From positions 87,984 through 151,983 of the forward strand of contig NZ_CAAHFN010000011.1 of assembly GCF_900961225.1 (NCBI RefSeq): 64,000 nucleotides of DNA. The letters are read 5' to 3'. A model generated the notes under the pieces. It saw only the letters and a program-made list of their open reading frames with translations. It was not told the origin of the DNA and ran no database searches. The DNA is from Modicisalibacter radicis (GTDB taxonomy: Bacteria > Pseudomonadota > Gammaproteobacteria > Pseudomonadales > Halomonadaceae). Of this stretch, positions 39,825 through 47,240 are shown piece by piece (position 1 is the first letter of the stretch; the number at the start of each line of letters is the position of its first letter). A program made the position numbers and the translations under genes.

Positions 39825-40463
39825 TCACCTCAAGGCTTTCATCAGCGCCCCGAACCCCTCCGGCGCGCGGGCATCCTCCCGCGCGCTGGTAGTGACCCGC
39901 GCCGTTCGATCCCAGGCGATTCGGTAGCCGCCGGCCTCCAAGGCATGCACCAGTTGCACGTCTTCATGGCAGCGCAACGGCTTGAAGCCGCCCACCGCCT
40001 GATAGGCCAGCGCGCAAACCCCGAGATTGGCGCCGTAGATGCGCCGATCGCCATGGTCGTGAGCGAGATAGCTCTGCCGCAAGGCGACCGGCAAGCGCTC
40101 CCAACCGGCCAGCCGGATTCCCCCGCAAACCACGTCGCTGCCCACGTGGCATTGCGAGACCAGCCAGTCGTCGCTGACCCGGCTATCGGCATCGGTAAAT
40201 GCCAACCAGCGCGCACCGCGCGCCAGCAACCACTGGGCTCCGGCGTGGCGCGCCATACCGACATTGGGACCGGCGACCTCGAGCACGGTCACCGGATAGC
40301 GCCGGGCGATCGCCGCCGAGCCGTCGCGACACGCATCCAGCACCACCACCACGTTGACCCTCTCCCCGCCCAGCCCCGGGTGATCGATGGCTTGAACCAG
40401 CGCCTCCAGACAGCTCTCGAGACAGGCCTCCTCGTTGTGTGCCGGTATCACGACGCCGATCAT
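39825..40463 (-). CDS. Family 2 glycosyltransferase, last gene of the ACAD/PIG-L/NodS-like operon
   Basis: A 212-residue GT-A fold enzyme. The nucleotide-sugar site begins VVIPAHNEEACLESCLEAL; the metal-binding DxD-type motif is FTDADSRVSDDWL; the acceptor-side ED motif is RCHEDVQLVHALEAGGY. There is no transmembrane helix, unlike NodC or polysaccharide synthases, so it probably modifies a soluble or membrane-associated small acceptor. It starts 19 bases after the methyltransferase stop. Donor and acceptor cannot be told from sequence. Confidence 0.88.
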   Translation of the reverse strand: MIGVVIPAHNEEACLESCLEALVQAIDHPGLGGERVNVVVVLDACRDGSAAIARRYPVTVLEVAGPNVGMARHAGAQWLLARGARWLAFTDADSRVSDDWLVSQCHVGSDVVCGGIRLAGWERLPVALRQSYLAHDHGDRRIYGANLGVCALAYQAVGGFKPLRCHEDVQLVHALEAGGYRIAWDRTARVTTSAREDARAPEGFGALMKALR

Positions 40464-40482
40464 CTGGCGAATTCCTTATCTG

Positions 40483-41085
40483 TCATAGCAGCCCCTCCCG
40501 TTGGGCCAACGAATCACCGGCCCGCGACCATAGATCGATCGCCAGATCGGTTTCACGATGATGTACGACCGGCTGCAACCCCGGCGTCGCATCCAGCAAC
40601 CGATGGACGCCGTCACCGTCCAGCTCGCCGCCCCGGATCGGGTGCCGCCAATGACAGGCCAGCAGTTCGCCGCCGGGCGCCAGCGACGCGTCGATATGCC
40701 CGCGCGCCTCGAGCAGCTCGGCACGCGACAGGAAATAGCCGATTTCGCTGAACACGATCAGGTCGAAGCGACCGCTCGGCCAGGCGGCCGGTATCCATCC
40801 GGATGCGAACGACACGGCGCCGTGACCCGCCGCCATCCTGTCACGCGCGGCATCCAGCGCCGCCCCATTGGTATCCCAGGCCAGCAGCTCATCGCAGCGT
40901 GGAGCCAGTTCAGCGGTCAGAACGCCGATCGAGCACCCGGGCTCGAACGCACGGGCATAGCGCTCACGAGTCAGGGTGGCGAGCGTCAGGGCCCGCTTGC
41001 GCGCTTCGTACCAGGACGTCTCGTAGCGCCACGGGTCGGCACTGCGCGCGTACAGCGCCGCGAAATCATCCGGTCCGAAGCTCAT
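40483..41085 (-). CDS. NodS-like SAM-dependent N-methyltransferase
   Basis: A 200-residue class I methyltransferase resembling NodS, which N-methylates the deacetylated amino sugar of Nod factors. The start FAALYARSADPWRYETSWYE and the SAM site ARAFEPGCSIGVLTAEL (about residues 41-57) are typical, as is FDLIVFSEIGYFL (motif IV). Its ATG overlaps the TGA of the PIG-L deacetylase, the enzyme that would expose an amine for it. That chemical link is inference from context. Confidence 0.87.
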   Translation of the reverse strand: MSFGPDDFAALYARSADPWRYETSWYEARKRALTLATLTRERYARAFEPGCSIGVLTAELAPRCDELLAWDTNGAALDAARDRMAAGHGAVSFASGWIPAAWPSGRFDLIVFSEIGYFLSRAELLEARGHIDASLAPGGELLACHWRHPIRGGELDGDGVHRLLDATPGLQPVVHHRETDLAIDLWSRAGDSLAQREGLL

Positions 41086-41831
41086 TGCAGGACGACCTCG
41101 AACGGGCGCAGCAGTCGCGCCAGCGCCGTCGCGGGCAGCACCGGATCCCGACCGGTCGAGACGTCTGCACCGAGTTGGCTGACGTGGGCAGCGATCGCCG
41201 CGCGCTTGGCGTCCAGTTGGTCGGGGGTCAGCACGATGCGTCGCGCACGCCGCCAGGGCACGCGCGTGTCGCCCGGCCACGACCAGTGCCAGGCCCATAC
41301 CGGCGTCTCGAGCAGGCCGCAGCCAGTTGACTGGGCCACTTGCGCGCAGACGCGCCCGCAGGCCTCGTGATCCGGATGGCCGTCGCCGCGCCAGGTAGTC
41401 ACCACCACATCGTCGGAACGCAGAAAGCGATCGAGCCAAGCCCGCAGCCGGCCCGCCTGGGCCGCGACCCGGGTATCGCTGAGCCCCAGGCGCTGGACGC
41501 TGACGGCCCCCGCCCCCAGCCGTTGCAAGGCTTCGCGACTCTCGCGCGGGCGCTCGCGAGCCAGTCGCTCGGGCGGCCAGAGAGACGATCCGGGATGGCT
41601 CCCGGCGCCATCGGTGACGGCGACCAGCACCACCTCGCGCTGTGCCTCCAGCAGGCGCAGCATGAGCCCGCCGCAAGCAAGTATCTCGTCATCGGGATGG
41701 GGCGCCACGATGACCGCTCGCTGCCCTTCGCCGACCAGCTCGCGCGGGGCGACGGCGGGCAGCGACTCGAGGCCGGTCCAGTCGGCCTCCGGTGTACCCG
41801 TCCCTTCGATGCGTCGGTCGTCTTCGGACAT
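41082..41831 (-). CDS. PIG-L/LmbE-family deacetylase
   Basis: A 249-residue zinc-dependent N-deacetylase of the PIG-L fold (MshB, LmbE, GlcNAc-PI deacetylases). The metal site is VIVAPHPDDEILACGG (His, Asp, Asp) and GDGHPDHEACGR (third ligand His). Likely substrate is an N-acylated amino sugar or similar conjugate. The start at 41831 lies just after the acyl-CoA dehydrogenase stop, with an unrelated long antisense-frame extension rejected. It overlaps the methyltransferase by 4 bases. Confidence 0.9.
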   Translation of the reverse strand: MSEDDRRIEGTGTPEADWTGLESLPAVAPRELVGEGQRAVIVAPHPDDEILACGGLMLRLLEAQREVVLVAVTDGAGSHPGSSLWPPERLARERPRESREALQRLGAGAVSVQRLGLSDTRVAAQAGRLRAWLDRFLRSDDVVVTTWRGDGHPDHEACGRVCAQVAQSTGCGLLETPVWAWHWSWPGDTRVPWRRARRIVLTPDQLDAKRAAIAAHVSQLGADVSTGRDPVLPATALARLLRPFEVVLQ

Positions 41832-41833
41832 GG

Positions 41834-42931
41834 CTAGAGCTCCCAGGGCGAGGCTTCGGAGGCGGATAGGGGAGCGTGCGTCTTCTCGCCGACGGCGACA
41901 TGCCTGCCGATACCTTCCAGATCGTGCTCGGCGTGGCTCTGGCGCACATAGACCGGCAGGTCGGCGACCATCCGCGCGAATGCCGGGTCGCGGCAGTACG
42001 GGCCGGCACCCAGCCCGCGCCCGCAGTGATGTATGACCTGTTCGACGACCTGCTCGACCTTGGCCCGCGTGCGTTCGGCCACCAGCCAGGCATCGCGGCG
42101 CGGGTTGGCGTCGATCCACTGCGCACTTTCGCGCAACAGCGCAGCGGCGCTGGCCAGCGCAACGTCGACGGCGCCCAGGTGGGCGTAGAGATGGGGATCG
42201 CCCCTGCTTGACGCCTTGGCCTGCAGACACCCGGCGAGCCGCCGGGCACCACCGAACCAGCACGCGGCGATACCCGCGCCGCCATGCCAGAAGCCAGGGC
42301 GCTGGAGATAGCCCCCGGGCGGCCCGATCAGCGTGCCTCGAGCATCGTCGAAGCGCACATCGACGCTGGCGGTGGCGGCCATGCCGACCGCCTGCCACCC
42401 CTCGTTGTCGATCGTCACCCCCGGCTGGTCCAGTTCGACCAGCACCAGCCGCTGGCGCTCGCCCTGCCAGGCCGTGATCAGGGCATGCGAGAGAACCGGC
42501 GCGCCCGAGCACCACGCCTTGCGGCCGACGAGACGCACCGGCTGGCCGCAAGATCGATCGCCTGAACCCGACGGGTCCTCTTCGATCGCCACTTTCGCGA
42601 AAGGCGGCTCGGCCGCCCACATACCGATTCGTCCATCAGTCGGCAAGTAGCGTTGCGCCTTCCATTCGCCGGCAATCGCCAGCGCATCGGTATGCCCTTC
42701 GAAGAGCTTGGCCAGCCCCAGATCGTGGCCGGCGACATCGGCGAGCGCACGCCAGCGCTCCAGCGTATTGCCGCCGCCGGGTAGCGGCAGGCCATCTCCG
42801 CCTGCGTCGAGCAGACGCCCCAACTGGAGGGCCAGCGACTCGACCGTCACGGCCGGGGCCGGGAATTCACGCGACAAGTCCCGAATCAGGCGGGAGCGGA
42901 GCGCCTGACTCGACTGCGCAGCATCGCACAT
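41834..42931 (-). CDS. Acyl-CoA dehydrogenase-like flavoprotein, first gene of the operon
   Basis: A 365-residue member of the acyl-CoA dehydrogenase fold, slightly short for the family. Recognisable blocks are GRKAWCSGAPVLSHAL (flavin/substrate beta domain), GWQAVGMAATASVDVRFDD and RPGFWHGGAGIAACWFGGA. The canonical catalytic Glu could not be placed with confidence, so it may act on an unusual thioester or amine. It leads the four-gene operon with only 2 bases before the next start. AAAGGA lies 6 bases before the ATG, within a leader that carries a hairpin at 42949-42977. Confidence 0.87.
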   Translation of the reverse strand: MCDAAQSSQALRSRLIRDLSREFPAPAVTVESLALQLGRLLDAGGDGLPLPGGGNTLERWRALADVAGHDLGLAKLFEGHTDALAIAGEWKAQRYLPTDGRIGMWAAEPPFAKVAIEEDPSGSGDRSCGQPVRLVGRKAWCSGAPVLSHALITAWQGERQRLVLVELDQPGVTIDNEGWQAVGMAATASVDVRFDDARGTLIGPPGGYLQRPGFWHGGAGIAACWFGGARRLAGCLQAKASSRGDPHLYAHLGAVDVALASAAALLRESAQWIDANPRRDAWLVAERTRAKVEQVVEQVIHHCGRGLGAGPYCRDPAFARMVADLPVYVRQSHAEHDLEGIGRHVAVGEKTHAPLSASEASPWEL

Positions 42932-42937
42932 GGGTCA

Positions 42938-42977
42938 TCCTTTGACATTGCACAAGGCCTCCTTGGCCCTGTGTGCA
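42938..42977 (-). promoter_or_regulatory. Leader hairpin with GGA loop plus GGA in the Shine-Dalgarno (CsrA-target-like)
   Basis: On the minus strand the leader folds TGCACACAGGGCC with GGCCTTGTGCA around the loop AAGGA (GGA at 42960-42962). A second GGA lies in the Shine-Dalgarno AAAGGA at 42938-42943. Two GGA sites about 20 bases apart, one in a loop and one at the ribosome site, is the standard layout of CsrA/RsmA-repressed messages. Confidence 0.5.
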
Positions 42978-43115
42978 TGAGTGATTCACCGAGGCTGTCT
43001 ATCAGCCATAGCATAGCCACCGAACGGGCCCTGGCCATCGATGAAATCGAACAATAGTTTATGGGCACCACGCCAGGAAGCCGGCATGCGCAGCGCCGAG
43101 GGGGGAGGCGCGCAC

Positions 43116-43285
43116 AAAAAAAAGCCCGACCGCATGGGCCGGGCTTGTCTCTGGCGCTGCACTTCCTTGCTGCTACCACGGGCATCCTGCCCGTGCATCC
43201 TTGGCATGTTCGGGCGTTCCTGCCCGGCCTTCCCTGTCGGAGCCTCTCCCTGCTCCATGTCGAGTACTGTCGCATAGACTTTCGG
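43116..43285 (-). ncRNA. CsrB/RsmZ-type small RNA (CsrA/RsmA antagonist)
   Basis: About 170 bases, transcribed leftward. It has seven GGA motifs in 100 bases. Three perfect hairpins carry GGA in the loop: GGAGC-AGGGAGAG-GCTCC (43239-43256), CGGGC-AGGAAC-GCCCG (43211-43226) and CACGGGC-AGGAT-GCCCGTG (43177-43195). It ends in a strong terminator, GCCCGGCC-CATG-GGTCGGGC-type stem followed by eight T (43116-43140). A sigma-70-like promoter lies just upstream. These are the marks of RNAs that sequester CsrA/RsmA. The gacA gene lies 370 bases away, which fits. Overlapping short reading frames have no ribosome sites or protein look. Confidence 0.8.
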
Positions 43286-43291
43286 CTGACG

Positions 43292-43319
43292 ATTTAACCC
43301 ATGTTGCCCAGGCGAACAA
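43292..43319 (-). promoter_or_regulatory. Promoter of the CsrB-like RNA
   Basis: On the minus strand TTGTTC (43319-43314), 16 bases, TTAAAT (43297-43292). Predicted start near 43285. The spacing is slightly short, as in activator-dependent promoters. Confidence 0.5.
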
Positions 43320-43338
43320 TCGATGCCCTCAGTGCACG

Positions 43339-43374
43339 AAAAAGCCGCCTGGAGCATGGCTCCAGACGGCTTTT
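43339..43374 (-). terminator. Rho-independent terminator after tRNA-Ala
   Basis: GCCGTCTGGAGC and GCTCCAGGCGGC form a long stem with loop CAT and end in TTTTTC on the minus strand, 15 bases after the tRNA. A T run on the plus side makes it bidirectional. Confidence 0.9.
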
Positions 43375-43388
43375 ATCGTGGAATCTCT

Positions 43389-43464
43389 TGGTGGAGCCTA
43401 CCGGGATCGAACCGGTGACCTCAACACTGCCAGTGTTGCGCTCTCCCATCTGAGCTAAGGCCCC
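43389..43464 (-). tRNA. tRNA-Ala (GGC)
   Basis: The minus strand reads GGGGCCTTAGCTCAGATGGG at its 5' end; the anticodon loop CTGGCAG gives GGC for alanine between stems CAACA and TGTTG; the T arm is CCGGTTCGATCCCGG and the 3' end CCA is encoded. The acceptor stem GGGGCCT pairs with AGGCTCC with one G-T pair. Confidence 0.95.
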
Positions 43465-43499
43465 AATGCCCCGCATGCGTTTGCGAAGCGACGGCGCGC

Positions 43500-43528
43500 A
43501 TGGTAAGCAAGCTTCCCTTCCGCGTCAA
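43500..43528 (-). promoter_or_regulatory. Sigma-70 promoter of tRNA-Ala
   Basis: On the minus strand TTGACG (43528-43523), 17 bases, TACCAT (43505-43500). Transcription would start about 28 bases before the mature tRNA. Confidence 0.6.
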
Positions 43529-43656
43529 GCGGGTCAGATCAAAAGCTGTCTCTGGCGTCAGCATGGTGGTTGCCAGTAAACTGAAAGGCCAGGCAACCTG
43601 ATTGCCATCCAAGCCGGCACGCCAAGATCGGCATCGTGTTGACAGCGGGAGTGCTC

Positions 43657-44304
43657 TTGATCCGGGTTCTAGTCGCAGACGACCATCACATGGTTCGCAC
43701 CAGCATCGCACGCATGCTGGATGCCGAAGAAGGGCTGCGTGTCGTCGGCGAAGCCGCCGACGGCGAGGCCGCCATCAGCCAGTGCCGCAAGGTTCGGCCG
43801 GATATCGTGCTGATGGATATCCGCATGCCGGGCATCGGCGGCCTCGAAGCGACCCGCAAGATCACTCGCGGCATGGCGGACATCAAGGTGCTGGTACTGA
43901 CGGCCTATCTCGAGGATACCTTCGCCCAGCGTCTCCTCGATGCCGGCGCCAGCGGCTTCATCAGCAAGGGTAGCGAACTCGACGAGATGGTCCAAGCGAT
44001 TCGCCAGGTCCACGCCGGGCAGCGCTTCATCAGCTCCGAGATCGCCCAGCGCCTGGTGCTGTCCAAGCTCGAGAGCCAGGACAACCCCTTCAACCAGCTA
44101 TCCAGCCGGGAACTTCAGGTGGCGATGATGATCGTCAATTGCCACAAGGTCAGCGAGATCTCCGATAGCCTGTTTCTCAGCCCCAAGACCGTAAATACCT
44201 ACCGCTATCGCATCTTCGAGAAACTGGGCGTGCAATCCGACGTAGAGCTGACCCACCTGGGGCTGCGTTTCGGCCTGGTCGACGGCTACGAGAGCCCTGC
44301 CTGA
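43657..44304 (+). CDS. gacA: GacA/UvrY-family response regulator
   Basis: A 215-residue NarL-type regulator that drives csr/rsm small-RNA genes when phosphorylated by GacS/BarA. The receiver (about 1-120) has the acidic pocket ADDHH, phospho-Asp in DIVLMDIRMPG, Thr in VLVLTAY and Lys in FISKGSELDE. The LuxR-type helix-turn-helix is SSRELQVAMMIVNCHKVSEISDSLF-like, ending with SPKTVNTYRYRIFEKLGV. The TTG at 43657 gives the family start IRVLVADDHH and has CGGGAG 5 bases upstream; an in-frame GTG at 43636 would add seven residues. uvrC and pgsA follow as in E. coli uvrY-uvrC-pgsA. Identity with GacA rather than another NarL-type regulator rests on that order. Confidence 0.92.
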   Translation: MIRVLVADDHHMVRTSIARMLDAEEGLRVVGEAADGEAAISQCRKVRPDIVLMDIRMPGIGGLEATRKITRGMADIKVLVLTAYLEDTFAQRLLDAGASGFISKGSELDEMVQAIRQVHAGQRFISSEIAQRLVLSKLESQDNPFNQLSSRELQVAMMIVNCHKVSEISDSLFLSPKTVNTYRYRIFEKLGVQSDVELTHLGLRFGLVDGYESPA

Positions 44305-44378
44305 GACACCAGCTCGACCCGGCAATCTGCTATCGTGTTTGCCCTTTTGTTATCCCCACAGGTGGTGAGCGAACAGGC

Positions 44379-46193
44379 ATGAGCTTCGACGCCAAACATT
44401 TTCTCAAGACCGTGAGCGAGTCGCCGGGCATCTACCGGATGCTCGACGCGGATCAGAACGTGCTCTATGTCGGCAAGGCCAAGCGGCTCAAGGCGCGCCT
44501 GGCCAGCTATTTCCGTGGCGCGCTGAACACCAAGACGCAGGCGCTGGTGGCGCGCATCGCCGACGTTCAGGTCACCATCACGCGCAGCGAAACCGAAGCG
44601 TTGCTGCTCGAGCAGACCCTGATCAAGGAACTGCGGCCGCCCTATAACATCCTGCTGCGCGACGACAAGTCGTACCCTTATGTGTTTGTCAGCGAACGCC
44701 ACCCCTACCCGGCGCTGGAATTCAAGCGCGTGCGCCACAAGCGCAACGACGGACGCTATCTCGGCCCGTTTCCCAGTTCCGTCGCGGTCCGCGAAAGCCT
44801 GGCCCTGATGCAGAAGATCTTTCGTATCCGCAATTGCGAAGACAGCGTCTTTGCGCATCGAGCCCGGCCCTGCCTGCAGTACCAGATCAATCGCTGCAGC
44901 GCCCCCTGCGTCGACTATATCGACCAGGCGGCCTATCGTCGCGACCTGGAACACGCCATCCTCTGTCTCGAAGGCAAGAGTGAACAGGTCACCGAACAAT
45001 TGACGGCGGCCATGGAAACCGCCAGCCAGGCACTGGATTTCGAGGAAGCGGCACGACTGCGCGACCAGATTCAGCAGTTGCGCCGCCTCCAGGAACGCCA
45101 GATCGTCGATACCGGTAGCGGCGAGGTCGATGCATTCGCGCTGGCCGAGCGACCCGGTGGGCTATGCATCAGCGTGCTGACCATACGCCAGGGCCGGGTC
45201 CTCGGCGCACGCCACTATGCGCCGGACAACGGGCTCGACCTGGCCAGCGGCGATCTGCTTGGCGAATTCATCAGCCAGTATTATCTGGGTCAGGGACGCG
45301 AAGTGCCCAACGAGGTGCTGGGCAGCCATGCGCTGCCCGATGGTGAATTGCTGCAATCGGCGCTGAGCGAGCATGCCGCGCGCCGGGTACGTGTTGCCCA
45401 TCAGGTGCGTGGCCACCGGGCCCAGTGGCTGCAACTAGCACGCACCAATGCCGAGCAGCACCTGGACAGCGAGATGGCCAACCGCAGCCAGCTTTCCAGG
45501 CGTTTCGAGGCACTGCGCGACGCCTTGGCCATGGACACGGCTCCACAGCGCATCGAGTGCTTCGACATCAGCCACAGCCATGGCGAGGCGACCGTCGCCT
45601 CCTGCGTGGTATTCGGCCCCGACGGCCCGATGAAGTCGGATTACCGGCGTTTCAATATCGAGGGCGTGGCTGCCGGCGACGACTATGCCGCCATGCGGCA
45701 GGCATTGGTACGACGCTTCAAGCGCCTTCAGAAAGGCGAAGGCAAGTGCCCCGACGTCTTGCTGGTGGATGGCGGCAAGGGCCAGTTGAACATGGCACGC
45801 GAGGTGTTTGCCGAGCTGGACATGGTCGGCGTGCAGCTCGTTGGCGTCGCCAAGGGCACCACGCGCAAGCCGGGCCTGGAAACGCTATTTCTGGAAACCA
45901 TCGACAATACCCTGAACCTGGATAGTGGTTCACCGGCCCTGCACTTGATCCAGCACGTGCGCGACGAGGCGCATCGCTTCGCCATCACCGGTCACCGCCA
46001 GCGTCGCGACAAGGCACGCCGCACCTCGACCCTGCAGGATATTCCAGGCGTCGGACCCAAGCGCCGCCGGGAGTTGCTGCGCTTTTTCGGCGGCTTGCAG
46101 GGGGTACGTCACGCCACCCGGGAAGAACTCGCTCGCGTGCCGGGCATCAGCGCCAGCATGGCCACGGCCATTCACCAGGCCCTCCATGGATGA
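44379..46193 (+). CDS. uvrC: Excinuclease ABC subunit C
   Basis: A 604-residue nuclease making both incisions of nucleotide excision repair. The GIY-YIG domain starts [20 protein letters not shown]; cysteines of the Fe-S region are in NCEDSVF...[13 protein letters not shown]; the UVR domain is [18 protein letters not shown]; the EndoV-like domain has [18 protein letters not shown]; the tandem HhH at the end is [21 protein letters not shown] and [14 protein letters not shown]. It follows gacA by 74 bases on the same strand. Confidence 0.98.
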   Translation: MSFDAKHFLKTVSESPGIYRMLDADQNVLYVGKAKRLKARLASYFRGALNTKTQALVARIADVQVTITRSETEALLLEQTLIKELRPPYNILLRDDKSYPYVFVSERHPYPALEFKRVRHKRNDGRYLGPFPSSVAVRESLALMQKIFRIRNCEDSVFAHRARPCLQYQINRCSAPCVDYIDQAAYRRDLEHAILCLEGKSEQVTEQLTAAMETASQALDFEEAARLRDQIQQLRRLQERQIVDTGSGEVDAFALAERPGGLCISVLTIRQGRVLGARHYAPDNGLDLASGDLLGEFISQYYLGQGREVPNEVLGSHALPDGELLQSALSEHAARRVRVAHQVRGHRAQWLQLARTNAEQHLDSEMANRSQLSRRFEALRDALAMDTAPQRIECFDISHSHGEATVASCVVFGPDGPMKSDYRRFNIEGVAAGDDYAAMRQALVRRFKRLQKGEGKCPDVLLVDGGKGQLNMAREVFAELDMVGVQLVGVAKGTTRKPGLETLFLETIDNTLNLDSGSPALHLIQHVRDEAHRFAITGHRQRRDKARRTSTLQDIPGVGPKRRRELLRFFGGLQGVRHATREELARVPGISASMATAIHQALHG

Positions 46194-46254
46194 GGCAAGA
46201 GCGGATAGGTACAATGGACTTTCCCGATCATCGGCCAGGACGACCCAAGCAGCA

Positions 46255-46803
46255 ATGAACATACCCAACCTACTGACTTTGGCGCGCCTCGTCTTCATTC
46301 CTCTGCTGGTGATCCTGTTCTACCTGCCTTTCGCCTGGAGCCTGCCCCTCACCGCCGCCCTGTTCGGCCTTGCCGCAATCACCGACTGGCTGGATGGTTA
46401 CCTGGCCCGACGCTGGGACCAGAGCACGCCGTTCGGCGCCTTTCTCGACCCGGTCGCCGACAAGGTCATGGTCGCCGTCGCGCTGGCACTGCTGGTCGAA
46501 CGTTTCGACTCCGCGCTGCTGACCCTGCCGGCGCTGGTCATCATCGGCCGTGAAATCGTCATCTCGGCGCTGCGCGAGTGGATGGCCGAGATGGGCAAAC
46601 GCGCCAGTGTCGCCGTGTCCTGGATCGGCAAGATCAAGACGACGTTGCAGATGATCGCGCTGCTATTGCTGCTGGGCACCCCGCCCGGCACCTGGATCGC
46701 CAACCTGGGTGTGGTGACGCTCTATGTCGCCGCAATCCTGACGCTGTGGTCGATGCTGCAGTATCTACGTGCCGCCTGGCCGGAACTCACCCGTTCGCTG
46801 TGA
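46255..46803 (+). CDS. pgsA: CDP-diacylglycerol-glycerol-3-phosphate 3-phosphatidyltransferase
   Basis: A 182-residue integral membrane enzyme making phosphatidylglycerol phosphate. The CDP-alcohol transferase signature D-x2-DG-x2-AR-x8-G-x3-D-x3-D is intact: [14 protein letters not shown] then [11 protein letters not shown]. Four to five hydrophobic helices surround it. The start [12 protein letters not shown] is the family norm. It closes the gacA-uvrC-pgsA unit, and tRNA genes follow, the same order as E. coli. Confidence 0.97.
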   Translation: MNIPNLLTLARLVFIPLLVILFYLPFAWSLPLTAALFGLAAITDWLDGYLARRWDQSTPFGAFLDPVADKVMVAVALALLVERFDSALLTLPALVIIGREIVISALREWMAEMGKRASVAVSWIGKIKTTLQMIALLLLLGTPPGTWIANLGVVTLYVAAILTLWSMLQYLRAAWPELTRSL

Positions 46804-46818
46804 AATGAGGATAAGCGT

Positions 46819-46846
46819 TTGACACTCCCGCTTTTATCCTTATAAT
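46819..46846 (+). promoter_or_regulatory. Near-consensus sigma-70 promoter of the tRNA cluster
   Basis: TTGACA, 16 bases, TATAAT, exact in both hexamers. It lies 16 bases upstream of tRNA-Gly and would drive the tRNA-Gly-Cys-Leu cluster. Confidence 0.85.
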
Positions 46847-46861
46847 ACGCACTCGAGTCGA

Positions 46862-46936
46862 GCGGGAATAGCTCAGTGGTAGAGCATCGCCTTGCCAAGG
46901 CGAGGGTCGCGAGTTCGAATCTCGTTTCCCGCTCCA
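46862..46936 (+). tRNA. tRNA-Gly (GCC)
   Basis: GCGGGAA acceptor strand pairs with TTCCCGC; D arm GCTCAGTGGTAGAGC; anticodon loop CTTGCCA-type gives GCC; T arm GAGTTCGAATCTC; encoded CCA end. First of three tRNA genes after pgsA (E. coli glyW position). Confidence 0.96.
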
Positions 46937-47037
46937 GCGTTCGTTTAGAGCAAGAAATCAGGGTAACAGGGTCGCGAACCGCAAGCCGGTCCGATCGATT
47001 ACCGTTTTTCGCTGTAACGAACGACACCGACTCCTGA

Positions 47038-47111
47038 GGCTGGATGGCAGAGTGGTTATGCAGCGGACTGCAACTCCGTGTACGCCGGTTCGATTCCGAC
47101 TCCAGCCTCCA
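47038..47111 (+). tRNA. tRNA-Cys (GCA)
   Basis: GGCTGGA pairs with TCCAGCC; the anticodon loop ACTGCAA gives GCA; T arm CGGTTCGATTCCG; encoded CCA end. E. coli cysT position. Confidence 0.95.
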
Positions 47112-47147
47112 TCTTATTATCCCGCCTGTGCCGCTAGATTTCCCGAC

Positions 47148-47234
47148 GCCCGGATGGCGAAATTGGTAGACGCAAGGGACTTAAAATCCCTCGGAGGCAA
47201 CTCCGTGCCGGTTCGAGCCCGGCTCCGGGCACCA
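47148..47234 (+). tRNA. tRNA-Leu (TAA)
   Basis: An 87-base class II tRNA. GCCCGGA pairs with TCCGGGC; anticodon loop ACTTAAAAT gives TAA; the long variable arm is CTCGGAGGCAACTCCGTG-like; T arm CCGGTTCGAGCCCGG; CCA encoded. Same place as E. coli leuZ. The integrase gene starts its stop codon 7 bases after it, so the 3' end of this gene is the likely attachment site. Confidence 0.96.
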
Positions 47235-47240
47235 GTAGTA

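Noticed and set aside
43061..43357. Short open frames on both strands over the CsrB-like RNA
   Set aside because: No ribosome sites, no protein-like composition, and they cross the terminator; the hairpin and GGA pattern explains the region better.
43500..43520. Imperfect GacA box (GGTAAG...GCTTCC) upstream of the small RNA
   Set aside because: Spacing and bases deviate from TGTAAG-N6-CTTACA, and it coincides with the tRNA-Ala promoter.
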